Positions 29,615 to 38,986 of a DNA stretch of 64,000 nt are shown here, in pieces (position 1 is the stretch's first letter; the number at the start of each line of letters is the position of its first letter). The stretch spans positions 3,348,001 through 3,412,000 of the forward strand of contig NZ_CP017560.1 in the NCBI RefSeq assembly GCF_001753205.1, written 5' to 3'. The position numbers were made by a program, and so were the translations under genes. This stretch comes from Sporosarcina ureilytica (GTDB lineage Bacteria; Bacillota; Bacilli; Bacillales_A; Planococcaceae). The notes below the pieces were generated by a model. It worked only from the letters and a program-made list of their open reading frames with translations. It was not told the DNA's origin and ran no database searches.

Positions 29615-31048
29615 TTATGATTCAACACCAATGGACACATACTGCGTTTCTAAGAAGGCCTCGATTCCCTCACGGCCACCTTCTCTTCCAATCCCACTTT
29701 CTTTCATGCCGCCAAATGGCACTTGTGCTGCAGAAGGGGTCCCGTCATTCCAACCGACAATGCCGTAGTCAAGTTGTTCAATTAAACGTGTGCCTTTTCT
29801 TACGCTTTCCGTAAAGACATAAGCCGCTAATCCATATTTCGTATGATTAGCTAACTTAATAACTTCTTCTATCGTTTCAAATTTTTGAACAGGTGCGACA
29901 GGGCCAAATGTTTCTTCATTCATCACAAGCATGTCTGACGTGACATCACGTAAAACTGTTGGCGCGTAAAATGTTCCTTCTTTTTCTGTCAACCCTTTGC
30001 CGCCCGTTACGATCGAAGCACCATGCTGCACCGCATTTGCAACATGACTTGCAACTTTGTCGACACCTTTTTGGTTAATCAATGGACCGATTTGTACCTC
30101 TTCATCCATCCCATCACCAACTTTTAATGCGTCAACAGCCTCCGTGAATTTTTCCAAAAACGCTTCATAAACTTGTGCTTGTACGTAAATTCGGTTTCCA
30201 CAGACACAAGTTTGCCCCGTGTTTCTAAACTTTGATGCCATTGCCCCTTTTACAGCAATGTCTAGGTCTGCATCCTCTAACACAATAATCGGAGCATGTC
30301 CGCCGAGTTCTAACGATAGGCGTTTTACCTGATCCGCACTTTGTTTAATTAACACTTTTCCAACTTCCGTTGATCCAGTAAAGGTTACTTTTCGTACTTT
30401 TTCATTTTCCATGATCGCCTGTCCAATTTTGGAAGAGGATCCCGTTACTAAATTGACAACCCCTTTTGGAAATCCTGCCTTTTCACATAGTTCGACTAGT
30501 TTTACCGCAGAAATTGGACTCTCACCTGATGGTTTAATGACGATTGTGCAACCCGCGGCCAATGCGGGTCCCATTTTGCGCGTCAGCATAGCAATCGGAA
30601 AATTCCATGGTGTAATTGCAGCGACTACGCCAACAGGTTTCTTCCAAACTTGCATCCTTTTTTCAGTCATATGCGATGGAACCGTTTCTCCATAGACCCG
30701 CTTCCCTTCTTCCGCAAACCATTCAATGAAAGATGCTGCGTAAATAACCTCTCCACGCGACTCGTTAATGGGCTTCCCCATTTCTTTCGTCATTACTTCC
30801 GCTAATTCTTCTTTATGTTCCAATAGAAGTTTATGGAGACGCTTTAAATATGCTGCACGCTCATACGCAGTTGTTTTTGACCAAGTTTGAAAAGCATCGT
30901 AGGCACTATCGATCGCTTCATTCGCTTCCTCTATTCCCCCGACTGGAACGCTTCCTACCAATTGTTTATTAGCTGGATTTATCACTTCTAGTTTCTGAAG
31001 TGATTCGCCAACCCAATTTCCGTCAATATACATTAGATATTCATTCAT
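29615..31048 (-). CDS. NAD(P)-dependent succinate-semialdehyde dehydrogenase-type enzyme
   Basis: The product is 477 aa. ALDH features are present: TPWNFPIAMLTRKMGPALAA, FTGSTEVGK, general-base Glu in LELGGHAP and the catalytic Cys in NTGQTCVCGNR, the last being typical of GabD-type succinate- or glutarate-semialdehyde dehydrogenases. The ATG at 31048 follows GGGGGAAA. The next gene upstream on the same strand is an acyl-CoA dehydrogenase, with a terminator-like hairpin between, so they are probably separate units. The substrate is uncertain; glutarate semialdehyde is plausible given the lysine genes nearby. Confidence 0.8.
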   Translation of the reverse strand: MNEYLMYIDGNWVGESLQKLEVINPANKQLVGSVPVGGIEEANEAIDSAYDAFQTWSKTTAYERAAYLKRLHKLLLEHKEELAEVMTKEMGKPINESRGEVIYAASFIEWFAEEGKRVYGETVPSHMTEKRMQVWKKPVGVVAAITPWNFPIAMLTRKMGPALAAGCTIVIKPSGESPISAVKLVELCEKAGFPKGVVNLVTGSSSKIGQAIMENEKVRKVTFTGSTEVGKVLIKQSADQVKRLSLELGGHAPIIVLEDADLDIAVKGAMASKFRNTGQTCVCGNRIYVQAQVYEAFLEKFTEAVDALKVGDGMDEEVQIGPLINQKGVDKVASHVANAVQHGASIVTGGKGLTEKEGTFYAPTVLRDVTSDMLVMNEETFGPVAPVQKFETIEEVIKLANHTKYGLAAYVFTESVRKGTRLIEQLDYGIVGWNDGTPSAAQVPFGGMKESGIGREGGREGIEAFLETQYVSIGVES

Positions 31049-31220
31049 ACTATTTCCCCCTCTTGTATAGTAAGAAAACAACTTGATATTTTCCGAATCG
31101 CTATTAATTCCACCACTTTCATATCTTGATTATATCGAATAGAAAGTATCATACAATGTTATCAATAGATCATAGTGATTCTTAATCTATATTCACACGA
31201 GAATGAATAGACAAACAAAG

Positions 31221-31259
31221 AAATCAGTATCTGCTGTATGTAACAGCGAATACTGATTT
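31221..31259 (-). terminator. Terminator of the acyl-CoA dehydrogenase gene
   Basis: AAATCAGTATCTGCTGT pairs with ACAGCGAATACTGATTT, one mismatch, 27 bp past the stop codon. Confidence 0.75.
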
Positions 31260-31285
31260 TCTAACACGTTTATTATCAAAGACAA

Positions 31286-32491
31286 TCATGAATTGATTAA
31301 ATTATCCTGCCATGCAGGTAACATTTTATTTAATCGTTTATCTTCCCGATAACCCAATACATATTCGGCTTGCATCACGGTATGAATTTCACGTGTCCCT
31401 TCATAAATAACAGGTGCTTTAGAATTTCGTAAATAACGCTCTACTGGATATTCATCCGAATACCCGTATGCACCATGGATTTGAACCGCATCATCTGCCG
31501 CTTTATTCGCAAAATCACAAGCTTGCCATTTTGCAAGAGACGTTTCCCTCGTATTTCGTTCGCCAGCATTTTTTAATTCGCCCGCGCGATAAACGAGTAG
31601 CCGACTCATTTGATAGCCTGCTTCCATATTGGCAATCATTTGTTGAACGAGTTGATGTTTGCCAATATCCTTACCGAATGTTTTACGTTCGTGGCAATAC
31701 TTTACGCTTGCTTCCATACAAGCCATAATTTGCCCGACTGCCCCAGCGGCAACGGTAAATCGACCACTATCAAGCGCCGACATCGCAATTTTAAAGCCTT
31801 CTCCTTCTTCGCCTAATAAATTCTCTTTTGGTACTTTGACATCTTCAAAAAAGAGTTCTCCAGTATTACCCGCACGGATGCCAAGCTTACCTTTCGTTGC
31901 GACTGACGAAAAACCTTCCCAAGTTCTTTCGACAATGAATGCCGATATAGCTTTATGTTTATCCGAACGATTGCCTGTATACGCAAACACGAGGAAATGG
32001 TCTGCAACATCACATAGGGAAATCCACGTTTTTTGTCCATTTAAAATATAGTAATCTCCCTCTTTTACAGCAGTCGTTTGCAATGCAACAACATCCGATC
32101 CAGCAGCAGGCTCCGTTAAACCAAACGCGCCAATCTTCTTCCCTTCCGCCTGTGGAACAAGATATTTTTGCTTTTGCGCTTCATTCCCCCATTGCAGTAA
32201 AGTAAGGCTATTTAATCCTGTGTGGACAGAAACTGCGGTACGAAATGCAGTGTCCCCTCTCTCCAACTCTTCACAAACAATCGCCAAAGAATTATAATCC
32301 ATGCCGCTGCCACCGTACTCTGTCGGAATACAAACGCCCATTAAACCAAGATCAGCCAGTCTTGTATAAATCGCTGGATCCGACTGCCCCTTTCTGTCCC
32401 ACTCTGCAATATGAGGCATAATTTCCTTATCAACAAATGTCCTAACCGTACTGCGCAGCATCTTCTGTTCTTCTGTAAATGAAAAATTCAT
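31286..32491 (-). CDS. Acyl-CoA dehydrogenase (FAD)
   Basis: The product is 401 aa. Family signatures are GAFGLTEPAAGSDV (FAD/substrate loop), KTWISLCDVADHF, and near the C-terminus QIHGAYGYSDEYPVERYLR and YEGTREIH containing the catalytic-base Glu. It resembles short-chain/glutaryl-type enzymes but the exact acyl group cannot be told. The ATG at 32491 has GGGAGAGAATAGG upstream. It is alone on its transcript, near the semialdehyde dehydrogenase gene. Confidence 0.85.
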   Translation of the reverse strand: MNFSFTEEQKMLRSTVRTFVDKEIMPHIAEWDRKGQSDPAIYTRLADLGLMGVCIPTEYGGSGMDYNSLAIVCEELERGDTAFRTAVSVHTGLNSLTLLQWGNEAQKQKYLVPQAEGKKIGAFGLTEPAAGSDVVALQTTAVKEGDYYILNGQKTWISLCDVADHFLVFAYTGNRSDKHKAISAFIVERTWEGFSSVATKGKLGIRAGNTGELFFEDVKVPKENLLGEEGEGFKIAMSALDSGRFTVAAGAVGQIMACMEASVKYCHERKTFGKDIGKHQLVQQMIANMEAGYQMSRLLVYRAGELKNAGERNTRETSLAKWQACDFANKAADDAVQIHGAYGYSDEYPVERYLRNSKAPVIYEGTREIHTVMQAEYVLGYREDKRLNKMLPAWQDNLINS

Positions 32492-32698
32492 ACCTATTCT
32501 CTCCCTTTTAACACCATTAGTCTTTGCCATTACACTAAAATCGTTAAAACATGTGATTTAAAATAGGTCAAACCTAAACTTAAAGTTTTTCCACTCATAT
32601 TTAGTCTTAATCGGATACGCTACAATTTGGTTCTTATCAAAAGTATCCTTTCTACTCTATTCCACACTATGCAAGCCTTTTCCTTTTTAATTCAATTG

Positions 32699-32735
32699 AG
32701 TCAATTTCATAATTACCTAAAATATGAAATTGACT
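32699..32735. repeat. 37-bp deleted relative of the ilvH-ilvC hairpin element
   Basis: The first 24 bases (AGTCAATTTCATAATTACCT plus AAAA) equal the complement of the right end of the element at 23462-23577, and the last 12 (ATGAAATTGACT) restore the inverted terminal repeat. Confidence 0.65.
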
Positions 32736-32744
32736 AAATTAAAA

Positions 32745-32789
32745 AGCCAATTCAAAAGTCTACATGACTGCAGACCATTTGAATTGGCT
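32745..32789 (-). terminator. Terminator of the hydroxyacid dehydrogenase gene
   Basis: AGCCAATTCAAA pairs with TTTGAATTGGCT, followed by TTTTTAATTT on the minus strand. Confidence 0.8.
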
Positions 32790-32841
32790 ATTTCTAATGA
32801 ATTAGTCTGAACTAATTCGTTATGAAGGCCCTCTAAATTTT

Positions 32842-33804
32842 TTATACAACAACATTCCTCGGAACGCGCCCTTCCAACACATCCATAATCGCTTGCTGGT
32901 TCATCTTCATCATCGCAAGACGCGTCTGGATGCTTGCACTTCCGATATGCGGTAAGACTGTTACATTGGGTAATGTTAATAATGGATGGTTTAATGGGAC
33001 TGGTTCTGTTTCGAAAACATCCAGGCCGGCACCCCAAATATCGCCATTTTTCAATGCTTCGTAAAGGTCTTGTTCATTGACAATGCCACCGCGCGCAACA
33101 TTTAACAGAATCGCGGTTTTCTTCATTAACCCGAGTTCTCGTTTTGCAATCATATTTTTCGTTTCTTCCGTTAACGGGGCAAAAATGAGTACGAAATCAG
33201 ACTGCTGTAATAAACTGTCAAGTTCCGCATAGCTAAATCCGTACTTTTCTTCTGCGTCAAGTTTACGCGTACGATTATAATATAAGACGCGCATGTCGAA
33301 TCCTTTTGCTCGCTTTGCAGCTGCTTCTCCGATTCTGCCCATGCCGATAATGCCTAAAGTAGCGCCAAACACATCCATCCCTGTCAGTTGCATCGGCGCC
33401 CAAGAAGTCCATTTACCATCACGTAAGACACGTTCTGCTTCTGTAATGCGTCGTGCTGAAGCGAGGAGTAAGGCAAAAGCAAGGTCCGCAGTCGTTTCTG
33501 TTAAAACATCCGGCGTATTTGTTACAGTAATGCCTAGCTCCTTCGCCGCTTCAACATCGATATTATTAAAGCCGACCGCAAGATTCGCAATCACTTTTAA
33601 GTTTGGTGCACTCATCATGATTTCTTTTGTAATCTGGTCAGATATCGTTGTCCAAAGTGCGTCTGCCTGTTGCACTTCTTTCTTTAACACATCAACAGGT
33701 ACTTCAATTTCTTCTTCCTCCCACATACGCACCGTAAACTTTTCGCGCAGTGGTTGGATCGCCTCTTCAGGTAATTTTCTTGTAATAAAAATCGTTTGCT
33801 TCAA
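32842..33804 (-). CDS. D-2-hydroxyacid dehydrogenase (glyoxylate/hydroxypyruvate reductase type)
   Basis: The product is 320 aa. It has the NAD site LGIIGMGRIGEAAAKR (about residue 150), then the active-site Arg in LNVARGGIVNE, Glu in DVFETEP and His in LPHIGSAS, the complete catalytic set. Closest in character to glyoxylate reductase or D-glycerate dehydrogenase. It starts at TTG 33804 with AAAGGGCG upstream. It sits 27 bp past the end of moaA on the same strand, so it might be read through from the Moco operon. Confidence 0.85.
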   Translation of the reverse strand: MKQTIFITRKLPEEAIQPLREKFTVRMWEEEEIEVPVDVLKKEVQQADALWTTISDQITKEIMMSAPNLKVIANLAVGFNNIDVEAAKELGITVTNTPDVLTETTADLAFALLLASARRITEAERVLRDGKWTSWAPMQLTGMDVFGATLGIIGMGRIGEAAAKRAKGFDMRVLYYNRTRKLDAEEKYGFSYAELDSLLQQSDFVLIFAPLTEETKNMIAKRELGLMKKTAILLNVARGGIVNEQDLYEALKNGDIWGAGLDVFETEPVPLNHPLLTLPNVTVLPHIGSASIQTRLAMMKMNQQAIMDVLEGRVPRNVVV

Positions 33805-33831
33805 GTAAATTTCGCCCTTTCCCTAAAAACG

Positions 33832-34842
33832 TCAGCCGCCAATATACCCCATACCAATTTTTTTACGGTTTATTGCAGTTTGTTCCGTCCGTTCATCTGA
33901 ATAACGGTCCGTTCGGCGTTCCCAAACATTTTGGATTGCTTCCACAAGTGCTTCGTCTGTTTTCCCACTGCGAATTAACGCCTTTAAGTCAAATCCATCA
34001 GAGGCAAATAAACAAGTGAATAGCTTCCCATCAGAGGATAATCTTGCTCGCGTACAAGTTGAACAAAATGATTCTGAAACAGATGTGATAAACCCGACTT
34101 CCGCACCGTTGTCTTGATAACGATAACGCTTGGCCACCTCACCGTAGTAATGCTGTTCAGCCGGTTCGATGTCATAAATTTCTCTTAACATATGGTAAAT
34201 TTCTTTTTTCGTAACGACTTTTTCAAAGCTCCACCCATTGTCGTTTCCGACATCCATAAACTCAATAAAGCGAAGCATAATCCCGCGCTCTTTAAAGTAA
34301 GTCGCCATCGGGATAATTTCACTTTCATTGACACCTTTTTCAACGACCATATTAACTTTAATTTCAAAACCAATTTTTTGGGCAAAATCAATATTCGACA
34401 AAATAAAGTCTGGTTTTACGCCTCGACCATTTATTGCTCCAAAAATCTCAGGATTTAAAGCGTCTAGACTAATATTTAATCGGCGGAGCCCCGCATCGTA
34501 AAGTGCTTGTGCATGTTGGCGAAGTAATACTGCATTCGTTGTAAGTCCAACGTCTTCAATGCCATCAATTTTAAGTAGCTTGCCTACCAATATTGAAATG
34601 TCTTTTCGCATCAGTGGTTCCCCACCCGTAATCCGGAGCTTTTTCACACCAAGATCCGCAAATATTTGGGCAAAACGCTCAATCTCCTCAAATGATAATA
34701 GCTGGTCCTTCGGTAAAAATGCATAATCATCGCCAAATACCTCTTTTGGCATACAATACGTACACCTAAAATTACAACGATCCGTCACCGATATTCTTAA
34801 ATCACGAATCGGCCGCCCTAATTTATCAACCATTTCACTCAT
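33832..34842 (-). CDS. moaA: GTP 3',8-cyclase
   Basis: The product is 336 aa. The radical-SAM motif is CNFRCTYC (near residue 23); the C-terminal second cluster is [18 protein letters not shown]; the protein ends in the Gly-Gly tail GMGYIGG needed for activity. It makes the first intermediate of molybdenum cofactor synthesis, completed by MoaC. The ATG at 34842 with AGAGGTG upstream is preferred over GTG 34851. It overlaps mobA by 8 bp. Confidence 0.95.
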   Translation of the reverse strand: MSEMVDKLGRPIRDLRISVTDRCNFRCTYCMPKEVFGDDYAFLPKDQLLSFEEIERFAQIFADLGVKKLRITGGEPLMRKDISILVGKLLKIDGIEDVGLTTNAVLLRQHAQALYDAGLRRLNISLDALNPEIFGAINGRGVKPDFILSNIDFAQKIGFEIKVNMVVEKGVNESEIIPMATYFKERGIMLRFIEFMDVGNDNGWSFEKVVTKKEIYHMLREIYDIEPAEQHYYGEVAKRYRYQDNGAEVGFITSVSESFCSTCTRARLSSDGKLFTCLFASDGFDLKALIRSGKTDEALVEAIQNVWERRTDRYSDERTEQTAINRKKIGMGYIGG

Positions 34843-35416
34843 TTTCTTCACCTCTTTCCAAATCTGTTTCGTAATTTATATTTTTAAAAATCTTATTTGC
34901 ATGCTTCGTTAATCCATCGCCGTCAACCCATAATATATCGACTTCTTTTAAGAATTTCATCACACTTAACCGCCTTTGTTCTAGCGACTGTTGTAGTTTT
35001 TCTTTTACACGCCAATGCCAAACTGATACGAGCGGATGATGGGTGTCGCTAGTTTTAACGGCGATTACATCTTCTTGACGATACGGCATTAACCCTTCAA
35101 TGACGCTCGCTTCTATATAAGGCATATCACAAGGCAAGATCACATAACGCTTGGCTGCAATAATATTCATCACTGAATAAATTCCAGCAAGTGGGCCGAG
35201 ACCCGTAAACCGGTCATCATCTGTAATGACATGTAGTTCATTCGAAAAATGTTCTACATGTTCAGGTCTCGTCACAATTACAATCTGATCACAATGCGGT
35301 GCTAACGCGGCAGTCGCGTATTCATAGAAGTACTTGTTCCCCATCCGCGCAAATGCTTTCGGGGAACCGAATCTTCTAGATAAACCACCAGCTAATACAA
35401 TGCCGACAGTCTTCAT
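34835..35416 (-). CDS. mobA: Molybdenum cofactor guanylyltransferase
   Basis: The product is 193 aa. The nucleotidyltransferase motif [17 protein letters not shown] is at the N-terminus, followed by LPCDMPYIE with metal-binding Asp. It adds GMP to molybdopterin. ATG 35416 overlaps the moaD stop (ATGA), giving coupled translation. The MGD form it makes is the cofactor of NarG, encoded further upstream on the same strand. Confidence 0.92.
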   Translation of the reverse strand: MKTVGIVLAGGLSRRFGSPKAFARMGNKYFYEYATAALAPHCDQIVIVTRPEHVEHFSNELHVITDDDRFTGLGPLAGIYSVMNIIAAKRYVILPCDMPYIEASVIEGLMPYRQEDVIAVKTSDTHHPLVSVWHWRVKEKLQQSLEQRRLSVMKFLKEVDILWVDGDGLTKHANKIFKNINYETDLERGEENE

Positions 35417-35646
35417 CCACCACTCACTGGAGGAATAAATGCGCACACATCACCTGTTTGAATCGTATCCTCTTTTAAAGCATACTCTTCATTAATCGCA
35501 ACATGAATCATATCCTTACCGAATCCGGGATACTTTTCCTCTGCCCAATCGAGTAGTTGCTGAACCGTCATGGAATCTTTATCGATAGTTTCTTCGGATT
35601 TCCCAGTTAACTCACGAAGTCGAGCAAAATAATGCACTTTAATCAT
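35413..35646 (-). CDS. moaD: Molybdopterin synthase sulfur-carrier subunit
   Basis: The product is 77 aa with a ubiquitin-like fold pattern and the C-terminal PPVSGG, whose terminal Gly is adenylated by MoeB and thiocarboxylated. It overlaps moaE by 8 bp and mobA by 4 bp. Confidence 0.93.
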   Translation of the reverse strand: MIKVHYFARLRELTGKSEETIDKDSMTVQQLLDWAEEKYPGFGKDMIHVAINEEYALKEDTIQTGDVCAFIPPVSGG

Positions 35647-36088
35647 TCAATTTTCTCCCTTTCGTCGGATATTTTTTCTGCGCACCGATCCATTCTTCCC
35701 CGTCTTCCCAGATTTCTTTTTTCCAAATTGGGACGACTTCTTTAATTCGTTCGATTGCGTACTCATTTGCAGCATAGGCCGCCTGTCTATGTGGTGAAGA
35801 GACTGCGATTAGTACAGCAATATCTGATATATGTAATTCACCGATTCGATGAACGATTGCAACCTTAATTCCTGGCCACTTCTCTTCCATTTCCGCCCCA
35901 ATTTCCGCCATTTTTTTCTCCGCCATTGGAACATACGCCTCATAAGATAAATATAACGTACGAACGCCATGTGTCCATTCACGCACGTTCCCCGTAAAAA
36001 TAGTCACAGCCCCAGCACTTGCGTGGAGAACATAATCTGCGTATTTTTGAATGTCAATTGGCCCTTCTACTATTTCAAATGGCTTCAT
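35639..36088 (-). CDS. moaE: Molybdopterin synthase catalytic subunit
   Basis: The product is 149 aa. Typical MoaE blocks are seen: GAVTIFTGNVREWTHG, YLSYEAYVPMAEKKM, IVHRIGELHISD and the C-terminal WKKEIWEDGEEWIG with catalytic Lys. It converts precursor Z to molybdopterin with MoaD. ATG 36088 overlaps the mobB stop (ATGA) and has AAAGGAGGATGG upstream. Confidence 0.95.
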   Translation of the reverse strand: MKPFEIVEGPIDIQKYADYVLHASAGAVTIFTGNVREWTHGVRTLYLSYEAYVPMAEKKMAEIGAEMEEKWPGIKVAIVHRIGELHISDIAVLIAVSSPHRQAAYAANEYAIERIKEVVPIWKKEIWEDGEEWIGAQKKYPTKGRKLND

Positions 36089-36582
36089 AAGCCATCCTCC
36101 TTTACCCATTGTAAAAACCAATCATCAACTTGGCCTTCATTTGAACGGTCAATTACTTCTACATCTAATTCCATTTTACCATGCCCGATGATGAATTGAA
36201 TGTCTGACAGTTGTTGTAAATCTTGCCAATCATTATCATCGCGTAATAAAACTACTTTACATCCTTGTTCATTTTTATACCCTTCGATGAGTAACACATC
36301 TGGCTGATTTAAGGTCGCCATGTCTATTAATTGCGCGAAACTCGGTTCTTCATTTAATAACATTTGAGCTGTTCCAGCGCCGGCCACGAGAGACAGATCC
36401 GCCCCACTTTTAAAAAATTGCATCCCGTCCGTATTTTCGTCGGGCATATTAAGTAACGATGCATGTCCATGGTGCTTCAATACGGAAACCGTCATGCCTT
36501 CACTTTTCAACAAACGCACCCAGCGCGAGATCAGCGTTGTCTTGCCACTGTTTTTAAAACCGACGACATGTAAGGTTTTCAT
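36085..36582 (-). CDS. mobB: Molybdopterin-guanine dinucleotide biosynthesis GTPase
   Basis: The product is 165 aa. It starts with the P-loop VVGFKNSGKTTLISRW and has the family DVLLIEGYKNEQ. MobB assists MobA in MGD formation. ATG 36582 overlaps the moeA stop (ATGA); the upstream GTG at 36591 is less likely. Confidence 0.92.
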   Translation of the reverse strand: MKTLHVVGFKNSGKTTLISRWVRLLKSEGMTVSVLKHHGHASLLNMPDENTDGMQFFKSGADLSLVAGAGTAQMLLNEEPSFAQLIDMATLNQPDVLLIEGYKNEQGCKVVLLRDDNDWQDLQQLSDIQFIIGHGKMELDVEVIDRSNEGQVDDWFLQWVKEDGL

Positions 36583-37835
36583 AGTTCCCACTGAGCAACG
36601 CCTTCTTCAACGCCGAGTAAGAGAACGTCTACTTCCATCCCTTTTGTATAGCCTCTCGTTCCATTCGGGAGAACAATGATACAATTTCCTCTTGCAATGG
36701 ACGATACCGCGGCCGATTTATTAAAACCAGCTGGTGTAGCAACAGGTCCTTCTTCAGTCATTTCCCAAACAGCACGCACGAAGCGTAAGAATGGATTCGG
36801 TTTCGGAAAGTCCTCACCCAGCGTTGCTTTCATTCGAGGTAAATATGGCTTTTTTCCGCCCATCATTTTCAATAATGCAGGACGTGTAAATAATTCAAAG
36901 CCTGTAAAACATGCCGACGGATTGCCAGATAATCCAAATAATAAATGACTTCCTAATGTGGCGACAGTCGTCACACTTCCTGGACGCATAGCAACTTTAT
37001 TGAACAATACTTTAGCACCTAATTTTTCGTAAATGACAGGTAAATAATCATAATCCCCTACCGACACGCCGCCTGTTGTAATAAGGACGTCTGTTTCAGC
37101 TAAAGCTTTTTCAACCATTTCCATACAAGCGTCCAGATTATCTCCAAGCATGCCATATGATTTATATTCAATGCCCATTCGCGATAATTGCGCAGCGATC
37201 ATTGGGCCATTGGAATTCCGAATCTTCCCAGGAGTTAATTCTTCATGAACTTGTAGAAGTTCTGTACCTGTCGCAAGTATGCCAACGACCGGCTTTTTCG
37301 CGACTTCTACTTCCGCATAACCAAAAGTTGCAAGAAGTGCAATTGTCCCCGGGTGAATCAATGCTCCCGCTTCAATTAACACTTCTCCTTCTTTCGCGTC
37401 TTCACCTTGTACTGCTATATTTTCGCCAGCATCGAATGCTTTTCGAAGTGAAAAAGCGTTCTCCTGCTCTATCGTTTGTTCCAGCATAACGACGGCATCC
37501 GCATTTTCTGGGATTGGCGCACCTGTCATAATTCGAACAGCTTCACCTTTTTCTATACCGCGTTTTGCTAAATGACCTGCTCCAATTTCATCAATAACCT
37601 GAAAGTGAATCCGATTTTCTCCAGATGCACCTTTTGAATCTTCTGCACGAATCGCAAAACCATCGTATGGTGATCGATCAAATGGCGGAACGTCATGCTT
37701 TGCAATAATTGGCTCTTTTAACACACGACCATATGCTTGGTCCAGTGGAATTTTTTCACTTCCACCGATTTGTGCATGGTCCATGACAAGCTGAACAGCT
37801 TCTTTCACTGGAATTGGTTTTCTCATTAGTGACAT
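36579..37835 (-). CDS. moeA: Molybdopterin molybdenumtransferase
   Basis: The product is 418 aa. MoeA signatures are visible: PPFDRSPYDGFAIRA, GEAVRIMTGAPIP, the MPT-binding TTGGVSVGDYDYL and LFGLSGNPSACFTGFELF. It inserts molybdate into adenylated MPT. It is first in the operon moeA-mobB-moaE-moaD-mobA-moaA, whose genes all overlap. It is divergent from moaC over a 63-bp gap that must hold both promoters. Confidence 0.95.
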   Translation of the reverse strand: MSLMRKPIPVKEAVQLVMDHAQIGGSEKIPLDQAYGRVLKEPIIAKHDVPPFDRSPYDGFAIRAEDSKGASGENRIHFQVIDEIGAGHLAKRGIEKGEAVRIMTGAPIPENADAVVMLEQTIEQENAFSLRKAFDAGENIAVQGEDAKEGEVLIEAGALIHPGTIALLATFGYAEVEVAKKPVVGILATGTELLQVHEELTPGKIRNSNGPMIAAQLSRMGIEYKSYGMLGDNLDACMEMVEKALAETDVLITTGGVSVGDYDYLPVIYEKLGAKVLFNKVAMRPGSVTTVATLGSHLLFGLSGNPSACFTGFELFTRPALLKMMGGKKPYLPRMKATLGEDFPKPNPFLRFVRAVWEMTEEGPVATPAGFNKSAAVSSIARGNCIIVLPNGTRGYTKGMEVDVLLLGVEEGVAQWEL

Positions 37836-37898
37836 TATCTTAAAACCTCACTTTTCTGCTATACTTTATATAAATCATCCCGAAAGGATTGAATTGTT

Positions 37899-38390
37899 TT
37901 GTCTAAATTAACGCATTTCAATGAACAAGGACGTGCCAAAATGGTTGACGTCTCTCATAAAGCTGAAACGGTACGAGTTGCCATTGCAAAGTCATCCATT
38001 ATCGTGAATGAAGAAATTCACGCCCAAATTGCCGAAGGAACAAATAAAAAAGGGGATGTCTTTGCTGTTGCACAAATCGCTGCTGTAATGGCTGCGAAAA
38101 ACACTGCAAACATCATTCCGATGTGCCATCCGCTTCCACTTACTGGCATTGACGTGCAGTTCGACTGGGCAATTGATCATGACAACAATCATTTCGAAAT
38201 CATCATTCATGCCGAAGTAAAAACGAAAGGTCTTACTGGCGTGGAGATGGAAGCGTTAACTGCCGCTTCAGCCGCTGCGCTAACCATTTACGATATGTGT
38301 AAAGCGGTTGGAAAGGAAATGGTTATTGGGCCGACTATGCTTATGAAAAAAACGGGTGGAAAAAACGGAGACTTTGAGCGTCAACTATAA
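37899..38390 (+). CDS. moaC: Cyclic pyranopterin monophosphate synthase
   Basis: The product is 163 aa. Motifs include [30 protein letters not shown] (active site) and [22 protein letters not shown]. It completes precursor Z formation after MoaA. It starts at TTG 37899 with GAAAGGA upstream. It is the only Moco gene here on the plus strand. Confidence 0.95.
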   Translation: MSKLTHFNEQGRAKMVDVSHKAETVRVAIAKSSIIVNEEIHAQIAEGTNKKGDVFAVAQIAAVMAAKNTANIIPMCHPLPLTGIDVQFDWAIDHDNNHFEIIIHAEVKTKGLTGVEMEALTAASAAALTIYDMCKAVGKEMVIGPTMLMKKTGGKNGDFERQL

Positions 38391-38402
38391 AACAGTTTAA
38401 TA

Positions 38403-38453
38403 GAGATGGGCAGTTCGAATTTGAAACGATTTCAAAACGAGTTGCCCATTTCT
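38403..38453. terminator. Bidirectional terminator between moaC and moaB
   Basis: AGAGATGGGCAGTTCG pairs imperfectly with CGAGTTGCCCATTTCT, between convergent genes, with T's following on the plus strand. Confidence 0.75.
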
Positions 38454-38454
38454 T

Positions 38455-38970
38455 TTATTCAATTTTATGTTTGGTAATTTCATGCACGACGTGGTGTAGT
38501 TCAGGAAGAACCAGTTTTTTCATCGCTAGTTCTACAGCCTTTACTGAACCTGGCAATATATAAATAACTTTATCTTCAACTATGCCTGCCTCTGCTCGAC
38601 TTAACAATGATTTTGACCCGACGTCTTCCGTATAACTTAGCATTCTAAATAACTCTCCAAAACCCTTTATATGTTTCGTAAAATACGGCTCAATCGTTTC
38701 AGGCGTGATATCCCTGAATCCTAAGCCTGTACCACCCGTTGTAACAATCCCCTGTACATTTGGATTTTCCAACCATTTTTCTATCACTTCTTCAATCTCT
38801 TGTTTTTCATCTTTACAAATGGATGATTCCAAAATTTGATGCCCTTCACTTTCAAGCATTTGGCGAATGGTATTGCCCCCACGGTCATTTTCTAGATGAC
38901 GTGTATCACTTACAGTTAAGACTGCCAAAGCTAATGGTTGGTCCTTGCTATATTCATGATCTTTTGACAT
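38455..38970 (-). CDS. moaB: Molybdopterin adenylyltransferase family protein
   Basis: The product is 171 aa of the MoaB/MogA fold: LTVSDTRHLENDRGGNTI, VQGIVTTGGTGLGFRDITPE (MPT-binding) and ILPGSVKAVELAMKKL. It would adenylate molybdopterin for MoeA. ATG 38970 is chosen for the GAGGAGGAC site upstream. It follows moeB closely (16-bp gap). Confidence 0.93.
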   Translation of the reverse strand: MSKDHEYSKDQPLALAVLTVSDTRHLENDRGGNTIRQMLESEGHQILESSICKDEKQEIEEVIEKWLENPNVQGIVTTGGTGLGFRDITPETIEPYFTKHIKGFGELFRMLSYTEDVGSKSLLSRAEAGIVEDKVIYILPGSVKAVELAMKKLVLPELHHVVHEITKHKIE

Positions 38971-38986
38971 AATATGTCCTCCTCTT